Of a DNA stretch of 64,000 nucleotides, positions 10,643 to 18,380 are shown piece by piece. Location of the stretch: contig NZ_CP045851.1 in assembly GCF_009650215.1 (NCBI RefSeq), positions 1-64,000 of the forward strand, in the 5' to 3' direction. The stretch's first letter is position 1; every line of letters starts with the position of its first letter. The translations under genes and the position numbers were made by a program. The notes beneath the pieces are model-generated. The model ran no database searches. It worked only from the letters and a program-made list of their open reading frames with translations, and was not told the origin of the DNA. The DNA is from Actinomarinicola tropica. GTDB taxonomy: Bacteria > Actinomycetota > Acidimicrobiia > Acidimicrobiales > SKKL01.

Positions 10643-11671
10643 GTGGCGGATCCCACGGTCGGCGTGATCGGCGTCGGCGCCGTCGGCGCGCGCGCCGCGC
10701 GCCAGCTGGTCTCCACCGACGACCTCGGCACCGTCGTGCTGCGCGACGTCGACGTCGAGCGGGTCGAGGCCGTGGCCCGTTCCCTCGGCTCCAGCGCCCG
10801 CGTCGAGACGCCCCCCTTCGCCGAGCCGCCGCGCGTCGACGTGGCCGTGCTCGCCACACCGGCGGGGACCCACGCCGACCTCGCCCGAGACCTGCTCGGC
10901 GCCGGCTCGTCGGTGGTGTCGGTCGCCGACTCGGTGGAGGACGTCCGCGCCCTGCTCGACCTCGACGCCGAGGCGCGCGAGCGCGGGTTGTCGGTCGTCG
11001 TCGGGGCCGGGTTCTCGCCCGGGTTGACCTGCGTGCTCGCCCGCCACGCCGCCGCCGCGTTCACCGCCGTCGACGAGATCCACGTGGCGGTCACCGGCAC
11101 CGGCGGACCGGAGTGCGCCCGCCAGCACCACCGCGCCCTCGCCGGCTGGTCGGTCGACTGGCGCGACGGCGGCTGGGTCACCCGTCGAGGTGGCTCGGGC
11201 CGCGAGCTGTGCTTCTTCCCCGATCCCGTGGGCGGTCAGGACTGCTACCGGGCCGCCCGCCCGGAGGCCCTGCTCCTGGCCCCCGTGTTCCCCGGGGTCG
11301 CCCGCGTCACCGCCCGCATGGCGGCCACCCGGCGCGACCGGCTCACCGCCCGGCTCCCGATGCTGCGCAAGCCCCACCCCGAAGGCGGCCCCGGTGGGGT
11401 GCGCGTCGAGGTCCGCGGGCGGCAGGGCACGGCACGCCACGTCCGGGTCCTCGGCGCCATGGACCGTCCGGCGGTCGGCGCCGGCGCGGTGGCCGCCGTC
11501 GCCGCCGCGCACGTCCTCGCCGGCTCGGTCCAGCGACCCGGCGCGGGCAGCCTCGCCGAGCTCGTGGAACCGGTCCCGTTCCTCACCGAGCTGGCCCGTC
11601 GGGGCGTCAAGGCGGCGGTGTTCGAGGGCCACGACACCGATCCCTCGGGGTTCGTTCGTCCAGCCGGCTAA
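10643..11671 (+). CDS. NAD(P)-binding oxidoreductase, saccharopine-dehydrogenase/Gfo-Idh-like
   Basis: The 342-aa protein opens with a Rossmann motif (VGVIGVGAVGARAARQL). It continues with ATPAGTHADLARDLL and VVGAGFSPGLTCVLARHAA, as in NAD(P)-dependent dehydrogenases that shuttle metabolite intermediates. Residues 1-120 form the cofactor domain and the rest a dimerisation/substrate domain. The substrate cannot be read from sequence. GTG 10643 follows the small membrane gene by one base. Confidence 0.7.
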   Translation: MADPTVGVIGVGAVGARAARQLVSTDDLGTVVLRDVDVERVEAVARSLGSSARVETPPFAEPPRVDVAVLATPAGTHADLARDLLGAGSSVVSVADSVEDVRALLDLDAEARERGLSVVVGAGFSPGLTCVLARHAAAAFTAVDEIHVAVTGTGGPECARQHHRALAGWSVDWRDGGWVTRRGGSGRELCFFPDPVGGQDCYRAARPEALLLAPVFPGVARVTARMAATRRDRLTARLPMLRKPHPEGGPGGVRVEVRGRQGTARHVRVLGAMDRPAVGAGAVAAVAAAHVLAGSVQRPGAGSLAELVEPVPFLTELARRGVKAAVFEGHDTDPSGFVRPAG

Positions 11672-11760
11672 CCGTCGCAGAGCGTGGTAATCGCGCTCTC
11701 CGTGGTCGTTTGGACAGCCTCGGTCGACGAAACCGGCGAAAAGTAGTTCGTTCGGCCCTT

Positions 11761-11780
11761 GTGAGGGTGGATGCCCTCAC
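11761..11780 (+). other. Perfect hairpin in the sigma-factor upstream region
   Basis: GTGAGGG pairs with CCCTCAC around the loop TGGATG. It stands in the 192-nt gap before the sigma-factor gene. There is no U-tract, so it could be a terminator for the oxidoreductase, part of a 5' leader, or an operator. Nothing else is recognisable in 11672-11863. Confidence 0.4.
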
Positions 11781-11863
11781 GGTTGTCTTACCGGGTACCC
11801 GAAAGGGTCGTACACGGGATGGGCGGTCGGAGCCGTTCGGGGCTCCAGGAAGGCGAGTACACG

Positions 11864-12739
11864 ATGGCTGACAACCAGGACCTGTCGAAGCGGATCGAGG
11901 AGAACCTCCCGCTCGTCAAGCACATCGTGTTCCAGGTCGCCGTCCACTTCCCACGGCACGTCGACCGCGAGGAGCTGGCCCGGGCCGGCGCCCTCGGGCT
12001 CGTCGAGGCGGCCCGCCGCTACGACGACGACCGGGGCGTCCCCTTCGAGCGCTTCGCCGCACAGCGGATCCGTGGTGCCATCCTCGACGCCGTCCGGGCC
12101 GCCGACTGGGCGCCCCGCTCGGTGCGCACCCTCGCCCGCCGCCTCGAGGCCGCCGAGCAGCGCCTCGCCAGCCAGCTCGGCCGGGTGCCGAGCCCCGCGG
12201 AGATGGCCGACGAGCTCGGCATCTCCCGCGCCGAGCTCAACCGGCTCCAGGACCGCATGTTCCGCTCCGTCGTCCTGGCCCTCGAGCACGAGGTCACCGA
12301 CGACACCGACGAGGACCTCACGCTGGTCGACGTCCTCACCGACCAGAGCTGCATCGAGCCCCTCGAGGAGCTCGAGAGCCGCGAGATGCTCGGCTACCTG
12401 CGCGACGCCGTGTCGCTGCTGCCCGAGCGCCAGCGCATCGTGGTCGTCGGGTACTTCCTCGAGGGCCGCACCTCCCAGGACCTGGCCCGCTTCCTCGGCG
12501 TCACCGAGTCCCGCATCTCCCAGCTGCGCTCCGAGGCGCTCGAGATGCTGCGCGAGGGCATCGAGTCGCAGTACGCCCCGGCCGCCGACGACGCCCCGAG
12601 CGGGCGGGTGGCGCGCCGCAAGGCCAACTACGCCGCGGCGATCTCGGCCGCCAGCGACTGGCGTGACCGGCTGGACTTCGTCGACGACCACTCGGTCCCC
12701 GAGGAGCCCCCGGTCCCCGTCGGCGCCCGCTGGAGCTAG
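11864..12739 (+). CDS. FliA/WhiG-family RNA polymerase sigma factor
   Basis: A 291-aa group-3 sigma-70 factor. Region 2 is seen in LPLVKHIVFQVAVHFP...EELARAGALGLVEAARRYD and FERFAAQRIRGAILDAVRAADWAPRSVR. Region 3 contains LGRVPSPAEMADELGIS. Region 4 contains LPERQRIVVVGYFLEGRTSQDLARFLGVTESRISQLRSEAL. The RIRGAILDxLR and W(A/V)PRS-type segments are characteristic of the FliA/WhiG branch, which controls motility or development. ATG 11864 has AGGAAGG at 11847-11853. It converges with the FHA-HTH gene, overlapping it by 4 nt. No flagellar genes are in the window, so the regulon is unknown. Confidence 0.9.
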   Translation: MADNQDLSKRIEENLPLVKHIVFQVAVHFPRHVDREELARAGALGLVEAARRYDDDRGVPFERFAAQRIRGAILDAVRAADWAPRSVRTLARRLEAAEQRLASQLGRVPSPAEMADELGISRAELNRLQDRMFRSVVLALEHEVTDDTDEDLTLVDVLTDQSCIEPLEELESREMLGYLRDAVSLLPERQRIVVVGYFLEGRTSQDLARFLGVTESRISQLRSEALEMLREGIESQYAPAADDAPSGRVARRKANYAAAISAASDWRDRLDFVDDHSVPEEPPVPVGARWS

Positions 12740-13473
12740 TCGTCGTCGCCGTCGGCCACCGCCGCGGCGCGATCGAGCTCGGGTAGGTCGTCCTCGGTCA
12801 CCACGCGACTCGTCAGGCAGTACTCGACGAGCCGGGCCCTGCGGTTGGCGGCGATGTCGCCGGGACCGCCGTGCAGGCCGCGGACGCCGGCCTTGGCCAG
12901 CTTCTGGCACACCTGGTCGAGCTTCTTGTTGAACTTCCGCTCCGACCACCCGACCCGGCGCGCCGCATCGGCGCTGGTGGGGAGGGCGCTGGGCCCGGAG
13001 CCCGTTCGACCGAGCGCGTGCTCGGCCAGGGCCAGCACGACGATCCGCTGGTCGGGGGTGAGGACGGCCGGCGCTCGAGTGGTGGTGCTGAGGTCGCCGT
13101 CGTCGCGCGGCACGGCGTCGTCGGAGGTGGTGAACGGGGCGTCCGGGAGGACGAGCAGCACCTCGTAGGTGGTGGGTCCGGCACCGAACCGCACGCGCGT
13201 CCGCTGGACGACGAGGGGGACGACGCCGCCCGGGGCGACGTGGGCCACGAGCTGGCTCTGCTCGTCACCGACCGTCGCGGAGAGCTGCTTGCCGACGTTC
13301 GCCAGGAGCCACACGCCGCTCTCGCATCGCAGCTCGAGGAAGTGGCGGTGCAGGTAGGGGTTGTCGTCGACGCTGAGGTCGGCGGTGCGGCCGATCGTGA
13401 ACCGCTCGTCGGGGTCGACCGCGTACCACTCGCCGCAGTACTCGATCCGGAGAGGAGAGGTCAGGGCGTGCAC
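12736..13473 (-). CDS. Degenerate FHA domain fused to a DNA-binding-like domain
   Basis: A 245-aa protein. Residues 20-100 look like an FHA domain (FTIGRTADLSVDDNPYLHRHFLEL), but the canonical Ser of the SxxH phosphothreonine pocket is replaced and the usual STNG is missing. The C-terminal half (LTPDQRIVVLALAEHAL...SADAARRVGWSERKFNKKLDQVCQKLAKAG) reads as a winged-HTH-like module. It is the last gene of the leftward PP2C-FHA-kinase operon and overlaps the kinase 3' end by 13 nt (start GTG at 13473). A role as transcriptional output of the kinase system is plausible but inferred. Confidence 0.7.
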   Translation of the reverse strand: MHALTSPLRIEYCGEWYAVDPDERFTIGRTADLSVDDNPYLHRHFLELRCESGVWLLANVGKQLSATVGDEQSQLVAHVAPGGVVPLVVQRTRVRFGAGPTTYEVLLVLPDAPFTTSDDAVPRDDGDLSTTTRAPAVLTPDQRIVVLALAEHALGRTGSGPSALPTSADAARRVGWSERKFNKKLDQVCQKLAKAGVRGLHGGPGDIAANRRARLVEYCLTSRVVTEDDLPELDRAAAVADGDDD

Positions 13474-15011
13474 ACCTCCGTGCTGGCTGCGGACACCCGA
13501 CCGCCGCGGATCGCTTCGACGGTGAGGCAGACCGCCTCCTCCTCCTCGATCCGCAGCTCGGGCTCCGCGGTGGTGCGGGACTCACCGGCGAGGCCCTCGG
13601 GCCCGTCGGTGAAGAACACCTGGTAGGTGTCGCCGTCCTCGGCGCCGGGCGTGGACCACGTGACGAGCTGCCCGCCGGCGTCGTCGACGGTGATCGTGAC
13701 GTCATCGGGGCGGCCGGGCACGCCGCTGACCACCAGCGGGCTGGTGTCGGGCGGGGTGGTCGTGCCGGGAGGCTCGGCCTCGCCGCCCACCGCGGAGAGG
13801 AGGGCGGCCACGCCACCGACGACCACGAGCCCCGACGCGGCGAGGAGCACGATGCGGCCCCAGGGTCGACGGCCACTGTCGGCGCCGGTGTCGTCGGTCG
13901 CAGCCGGCGCGTCGTGGTCGGCCCGTGCGGCGCTCCCGCGGTGGATCGTGCGGTCACCGAGGCCGCCGTCGGCGGGGAGGGCCTCCTCGACCCGCCAGGG
14001 CGGTGCGGCAGGGGCCGCCCCCGACGGCGGGCGGTCCGGGACGGGCGGGACGGCCGGCCGGGCGGGGGCGTCGGGGTCGACGCGCTGCACGGCCCGGAAG
14101 CGGGTGCTGTCGTCGTCGTCCAGGTCGGGGGCCGGCGGCGGGGCGCTCGTCGCCTCGGTGATGCGCAGCGGGGTCTGGGCGAGGCCCAGCTCGGCCTCGA
14201 TGCCCTGCAGGGCGCGACCGAACGCCGCCGCGGAGTCGTAGCGGTTGGCCGGGTCTCGGGCCAGGGCGTGGGCCAGGACACGTTCGAGCGACGGGGGCAC
14301 GTCGGCCCGCCCCGTCGGCGGCAGCGGGGCGTGGAGCACCCGCTGGATCGCCTCGGCCTCCGACATCTGCTCGCCGGTGCTGAACGGGGCCCGCCCGGCG
14401 AGCAGGGCGTACACGGTGGCCCCGAGGGAGTAGACGTCGGACAGCGCGTCGCCGTCCGTCGATCCGTTGAGCACCTCGGGCGCCGCGAAGGGGATCGACA
14501 CGCCCTGGCTGGCGGCGGCGGCCTCGGCCCCGATGCCCCCGGCGATGCCGAAGTCGGTGAGCGCCGGCTCGCCGTAGGTGGTGAGCAGCACGTTGGCGGG
14601 CTTCACGTCCCGGTGCAGGATGCCGGCCCGGTGGGCGGTCTCGACGGCCGCCGCCACCTTGATGCCGACCTCGAGCGCACGACTCGTGGTCAACGGGTGC
14701 GCCCGCACGATGCGACCGAAGTGGTCGTGCGGGCAGTACTCCATCGAGATGTACGGGCGATCGTCGGCCGAGACGCCGACCTCGTAGATCGTGACGATCC
14801 CGGGGTGGGAGGACAGCATCGCCATCCGGTTGGCCTCGTCCTCGAACTGGGCCCGGTCGGTGGGGGACGACGCCGTCTGGCGCAGGACCTTCACGGCCAC
14901 GAGGCGCGAGGGCAGGCGCTGGCGGTAGAGGAACACGTCGGCGAAGCCGCCGTGGCCGAGCTCGCGCTCGACGTCGTAGCCGGGGATGTCGGGGGGCGGG
15001 GCGTCGGCCAT
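13461..15011 (-). CDS. Membrane Ser/Thr protein kinase with FN3-like outer domain
   Basis: A 516-aa Hanks-type kinase. The Gly loop is GHGGFADV, the catalytic Lys is in VAVKVL, the loop is HRDVKPANVLL, DFGIAGG is the DFG segment, and APEVLNG closes the activation segment, so it should be active. After a Pro-rich linker comes one TM helix (about 385-402, VLLAASGLVVVGGVAALL). The outer domain of about 110 residues (PGRPDDVTITVDDAGGQLVTWSTP, ending EVCTP) looks like one FN3-type fold and not PASTA repeats. It is the third gene of the operon after PP2C and FHA. Pkb2 of the bifidobacterial PFNA cluster is the nearest analogy. Confidence 0.93.
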   Translation of the reverse strand: MADAPPPDIPGYDVERELGHGGFADVFLYRQRLPSRLVAVKVLRQTASSPTDRAQFEDEANRMAMLSSHPGIVTIYEVGVSADDRPYISMEYCPHDHFGRIVRAHPLTTSRALEVGIKVAAAVETAHRAGILHRDVKPANVLLTTYGEPALTDFGIAGGIGAEAAAASQGVSIPFAAPEVLNGSTDGDALSDVYSLGATVYALLAGRAPFSTGEQMSEAEAIQRVLHAPLPPTGRADVPPSLERVLAHALARDPANRYDSAAAFGRALQGIEAELGLAQTPLRITEATSAPPPAPDLDDDDSTRFRAVQRVDPDAPARPAVPPVPDRPPSGAAPAAPPWRVEEALPADGGLGDRTIHRGSAARADHDAPAATDDTGADSGRRPWGRIVLLAASGLVVVGGVAALLSAVGGEAEPPGTTTPPDTSPLVVSGVPGRPDDVTITVDDAGGQLVTWSTPGAEDGDTYQVFFTDGPEGLAGESRTTAEPELRIEEEEAVCLTVEAIRGGRVSAASTEVCTP

Positions 15012-16442
15012 CTAGCGCTCGGGCCCGTCGATCCGGAAGCGGACGACGCCGGCGATCGTGACCTCCGTGCCCGGGACCACGAGGACCGGTTCGTGCTCGC
15101 GCAGCCGGGTCGCCTCCTGCCCCGGGAGCCGCACCTCGGTGCCGTTGGTGGAGCCGACGTCCTCGACGAGGACGTCCCATCCCTCGAGGCGCACGGCGGT
15201 GTGGACGCGCGAGATGTCGCTGTCGGGGCTCGGCACGGTGACGAGGTTGGGGATCTCGGCGACGTCGGGCGGCGCGGTGGGCCGCCGGCCGATGAGCTGG
15301 GGTCGGTCGACGTCGACGATGAGCCCGGAGTCGAACACCAGGCGGGCCACGACCGGACGGGGCACGGCCACGACCGTGGTGTCCTCGATCGGCAGGCCGC
15401 AGGTCCGGCAGGTGATCGACGTCGGCGGCCCGGCGTGCCCCCGCGGGCAGCGCACGGCGCGGATCTCGCCCGTCCGCGCCGCCGCGGCGGGCGGTGCGTC
15501 GGGTGAGGGCGCCGTGGCCGGCGCGTCCTGCATCTGCCGCAGGTCGGCGATCGTGATCGTGCGGCCGTCGTGCTCCCCGAGGCCGGTGCCGGGGGCGGGT
15601 TCGGCGGGCGGAGGGGGCGCCACGGGCGGGGGTGGCGCAGCGGGCGGAGGGGGCGCGTCGGGCGGAGGCGGTGGCGTGGGAGGTGGCGGCGAGGCGGCCG
15701 GGCCGGGTGGTGGCGGTGGAGGCGCCGTCGGTGCGGGTGGCGCCTGCCCGTGTCCGGTGCGCTCGAGGAGCCCGGAGAAGTCGATCCCGCCGGGAGGGGG
15801 CGGTGGCGGCGTCGCGTCGGCCGACGCGGGAGCGGGGGGCTCGGCGGGAGTCGGCGGCTCCGCGGGCGGGGGTGGTGGCGGGGCGGGTGGCGGGGCGGGT
15901 GCGGGCGGCTCGGCGGGTGGTGGGCTCGTCTCGACGAGCTGGCGGAACTCCTGCTCGCCGAGGGTGTGGGAGTCGTCGGGGTCGAGCTCGGCGTGGTCGT
16001 CCTCGGCGGCGGCGACGGGTGCGGCGCCGCCGGGGGAGGGGTCGCCGGGGGACGGGTCGCGGTCGGGCGCCTCGACGTGGAGCCACTCGAAGCGGCTGCC
16101 GTCGCCGTGGTCGATCGACAGGCCGACGATGTCGGCGACCACGTCGTCGTTCCACGTGGAGGACCGGCCGGCGCTCAGCGTCACCGATGACCCGTCGCGT
16201 CCGTGCGCGACCACCTCCAGCCGCCCGCGGATCACGACCCGCACCCCGTCGGGAGCGGACGCCGCGCACACGAACGAGGGCGTGGCCGCCAGGCCCTCGC
16301 TCGTCAGCAGGTCGAGCACCCCGTCCACCGACGGGTCGTCGAGCAGCAGGGCGCGCAGCGCGTCGAGGCGGGACGGCGGCTCGTCGGCCGGCACGCACAC
16401 CAGCACGTGGCCGACGCTCCAGGTGTGAAGGCGGATGCTCAT
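15012..16442 (-). CDS. Proline-rich zinc-ribbon/FHA protein
   Basis: A 476-aa protein. Residues 1-150 are an alpha/beta domain of unknown type. Residues 155-290 are almost pure Pro/Ala linker. Then comes a treble-clef-like zinc ribbon with two CxxC/H-type knuckles (CPRGHAG and CRTCG). The C-terminal FHA domain is canonical, with IGRRP, SRVH and GSTNGT. It lies directly between the phosphatase (4-nt overlap, ATGA) and the kinase (no gap), so it probably docks phosphothreonine made by that kinase, much as GarA-type FHA proteins do. The zinc ribbon could join another partner. Function beyond scaffolding is unknown. Confidence 0.82.
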   Translation of the reverse strand: MSIRLHTWSVGHVLVCVPADEPPSRLDALRALLLDDPSVDGVLDLLTSEGLAATPSFVCAASAPDGVRVVIRGRLEVVAHGRDGSSVTLSAGRSSTWNDDVVADIVGLSIDHGDGSRFEWLHVEAPDRDPSPGDPSPGGAAPVAAAEDDHAELDPDDSHTLGEQEFRQLVETSPPPAEPPAPAPPPAPPPPPPAEPPTPAEPPAPASADATPPPPPPGGIDFSGLLERTGHGQAPPAPTAPPPPPPGPAASPPPPTPPPPPDAPPPPAAPPPPVAPPPPAEPAPGTGLGEHDGRTITIADLRQMQDAPATAPSPDAPPAAAARTGEIRAVRCPRGHAGPPTSITCRTCGLPIEDTTVVAVPRPVVARLVFDSGLIVDVDRPQLIGRRPTAPPDVAEIPNLVTVPSPDSDISRVHTAVRLEGWDVLVEDVGSTNGTEVRLPGQEATRLREHEPVLVVPGTEVTIAGVVRFRIDGPER

Positions 16443-17299
16443 CCAGTGGGTGGGGTCGGGGTGAGCGACCGGTCGCCGGCCGCCGCGGTGAGCCCCAGAG
16501 TAGACCCGGCCGCCGCTGGATCGGCTGGTGTCGCCACCCTCGGTGACGTGTCGGCATCGAGGCTGTCGACCTGGCTGGTCCCGGCGGCCACGACGACGAT
16601 GACCGAGACGTTGTCACGGGCGCCGCGGAGCAGCGCGGCGTCGAGCAGCGCCCGGGCGCGGCTCTCGACCGTGCCCGGGGTCGCGAGGAGGTCCCCCATC
16701 TGATCGTCGTGGAGCTCGTTGAAGAGGCCGTCGGAGGCGACGAGGAAGCAGTCACCGACGGCCACGTCGATCGTCGCCACCATCGGGCGGATGTCGGACT
16801 CGACCCCGAGGGCGCGGGTCACCACGTGGCGGTGCGGGTGGTGGCGGGCCTCGTCGGCGGTGATCTCGCCCCGTCGCGTCAGCTCGCCGACCACCGAGTG
16901 GTCCTCGGTGAGCTGGTCGAGGCGACCGGCCCGGAAGCGGTAGACGCGGGTGTCGCCGAGGTTGAAGACGAGAAGGCGCGGGCCGGCGACCCGGGCGATG
17001 CCGGCGATCGTGGTGCCCATGCCCGCCACCCCGTCGTCGCCTGCCGCCCGGCGGCGGATCTCGGCGTTGACCTGGCCGAGCGCGGCGACGACGAGCGACG
17101 CCGGGTCGTCCGACGTGGTGAGGTCCGGCAGGTCGGCGAGGCCCGCGACGGCGATGCCGCTCGCGACCTCGCCCCCGGCGTGGCCTCCCATGCCGTCGGC
17201 CACGGCGAACACGTCGGGGCCGGCGAGCACGGCGTCCTCGTTGTGCTGTCGCACCCGCCCCTGGTGGGTCGCGGATCCCCACCGCACGTCGATCACCAT
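16439..17299 (-). CDS. PP2C-family Ser/Thr protein phosphatase
   Basis: A 286-aa PPM phosphatase that would reverse the partner kinase. All metal-site motifs are visible: RQHNEDAV, VADGMGGHAGGE, LGDTRVYRF, TEDHSVV, VASDGLFNEL and GARDNVSVIVVV. The C-terminal 40 residues are a disordered tail, with no TM segment. The start is ATG at 17297-17299, preceded by GGGAG. Although the frame stays open further upstream, that extension would cross the promoter region. It is the first gene of the leftward operon, divergent from the membrane FHA gene. Confidence 0.93.
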   Translation of the reverse strand: MVIDVRWGSATHQGRVRQHNEDAVLAGPDVFAVADGMGGHAGGEVASGIAVAGLADLPDLTTSDDPASLVVAALGQVNAEIRRRAAGDDGVAGMGTTIAGIARVAGPRLLVFNLGDTRVYRFRAGRLDQLTEDHSVVGELTRRGEITADEARHHPHRHVVTRALGVESDIRPMVATIDVAVGDCFLVASDGLFNELHDDQMGDLLATPGTVESRARALLDAALLRGARDNVSVIVVVAAGTSQVDSLDADTSPRVATPADPAAAGSTLGLTAAAGDRSLTPTPPTG

Positions 17300-17332
17300 C
17301 TCGGGCTCCCTTGCCGACCAGGTCGCCGGTGG

Positions 17333-17338
17333 ATCGTA
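17333..17338 (-). promoter_or_regulatory. Candidate -10 of the phosphatase-kinase operon
   Basis: TACGAT on the minus strand matches TANNNT and would start transcription about 26 nt before the PP2C ATG. Its first base (17338) lies 34 nt from the near edge of the palindrome at 17372. No good -35 is present (CGGAGA at the expected position). Confidence 0.45.
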
Positions 17339-17371
17339 ACGGCGGGTCCACCGTGCTCTCCGCGGTCCGAC

Positions 17372-17389
17372 GGGGGGAGAAGTCCCCCC
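17372..17389. promoter_or_regulatory. 18-bp palindromic operator candidate, divergent promoter
   Basis: GGGGGGAG-AA-GTCCCCCC sits between the divergent phosphatase and membrane-FHA genes. The arms are identical to those of the palindrome before the WXG100 genes (33286-33303), and only the central two bases differ. Candidate -10 elements lie 34 nt from each edge. Shared arms and equal spacing suggest binding of one dimeric regulator. Confidence 0.55.
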
Positions 17390-17422
17390 TCGGTCCGGTT
17401 GGTGACGGAGCGTGGCAACTGG

Positions 17423-17428
17423 TTGGCT
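17423..17428 (+). promoter_or_regulatory. Candidate -10 of the rightward operon
   Basis: TTGGCT begins 34 nt after the palindrome edge at 17389, with TTGGTG 18 nt upstream as a possible -35. Transcription would start about 17435, giving a nearly leaderless mRNA and explaining the missing ribosome-binding site of the next gene. The -10 is poor. Confidence 0.35.
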
Positions 17429-17438
17429 GTGAGAGGTG

Positions 17439-18305
17439 ATGGCCCGAGCGCGCCCGAGGGCGGAGGAGACGAGGTACCGGTCCGTCCCGGCGCCGGGATG
17501 GTCCGCCGGCGCGGTCGCCGACGTCGTCGTCGCCACCCTCCGGAGCGCCCCCGACCTCGTCGTGTCGGAGCTGGCGCCGGACCGCATCGGGGTCGCCCGC
17601 ACCCGTCGCCCCCGCTGGGCCAGCGTGGCCTGCGTCGCGACGATCTGGCTCGGCGGCCTCGGACTGCTCTTCCTGCTGGTGCGCCAGACCGAGGCCGGCG
17701 AGGTGGCGATCCACGACGGCCCGCGGGGGTGCAGCGTGCTCGTGCCGCCGATCCTCGACCTGGGCGTCGTCGACCGGATCGCCGACGCCCTCCGCACGGC
17801 GGCGGAGGAACCGCCGGCCGCGCCTGGCACCGCCGAGGTGCGGGAGGAGCCGGTGCCCGTGCCGGACGACGATGCCCTGGACGCTCGGACCGTGGCCCGC
17901 TCCTCGGTCCCCGGGGCCGGCGACGCCGACGAGGCCCTCCGGACCGCCGACCCCGAGCCCCTCGTCGTGCTCCGCTTCGAGGCCGGCGAGGTCCGCGTGG
18001 CCGTGGGCGAGCGCGTGGTGCTCGGGCGCGACCCCTCGTCGTCCGGTCCGGCCCGCTCCCAGGTGGTGCCGGGCGACGCCACCACGGTGTCGAAGTCGCA
18101 CCTGCTGGTCGTCGTCGACGCGGAGGGCATCACCCTCGAGGACCTCGGGTCGACCAACGGCTCGGCGGTGCTCGCCGAGGGTGGCGAGCGACCCCTCGAC
18201 CCCGGGGTGCCGCTGTCGGTCCGCCCCGGCGAACGCGTGAGGGTCGGTGCGGCGTGGTTCACGGTGTCCGTCGAGCGAGGTGGAGCCGATGGGCCCCTCC
18301 ACTAG
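17439..18305 (+). CDS. Membrane FHA-domain protein
   Basis: A 288-aa protein. Residues 1-55 are basic and polar. One or two hydrophobic segments follow (VACVATIWLGGLGLLFLLV near 68-86), then an acidic linker, then a canonical FHA domain at the C-terminus with VLGRDPSSS, SKSH and GSTNGS. It should tether a phosphothreonine reader to the membrane. ATG 17439 or GTG 17436 could start it; there is no spaced Shine-Dalgarno. It opens the rightward operon, 75 nt before the giant surface protein, and is divergent from the phosphatase. Confidence 0.78.
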   Translation: MARARPRAEETRYRSVPAPGWSAGAVADVVVATLRSAPDLVVSELAPDRIGVARTRRPRWASVACVATIWLGGLGLLFLLVRQTEAGEVAIHDGPRGCSVLVPPILDLGVVDRIADALRTAAEEPPAAPGTAEVREEPVPVPDDDALDARTVARSSVPGAGDADEALRTADPEPLVVLRFEAGEVRVAVGERVVLGRDPSSSGPARSQVVPGDATTVSKSHLLVVVDAEGITLEDLGSTNGSAVLAEGGERPLDPGVPLSVRPGERVRVGAAWFTVSVERGGADGPLH

Positions 18306-18380
18306 CGTTGGCCCGTCCCCGATGCGTCCCTGGTCCGACGCGCGCGGTTCGGGATCGGCGGTTCAGGAGCGAGCTGAGGT

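Noticed and set aside
11672-11863. A c-di-GMP or c-di-AMP riboswitch before the sigma factor
   Set aside because: Hairpins are present but I could not match the conserved cores of these riboswitches.
16439-18262. A 607-residue phosphatase with a long N-terminal extension
   Set aside because: The extra part is antisense to the membrane FHA gene and crosses the promoter region; PP2C homology begins at ATG 17299.
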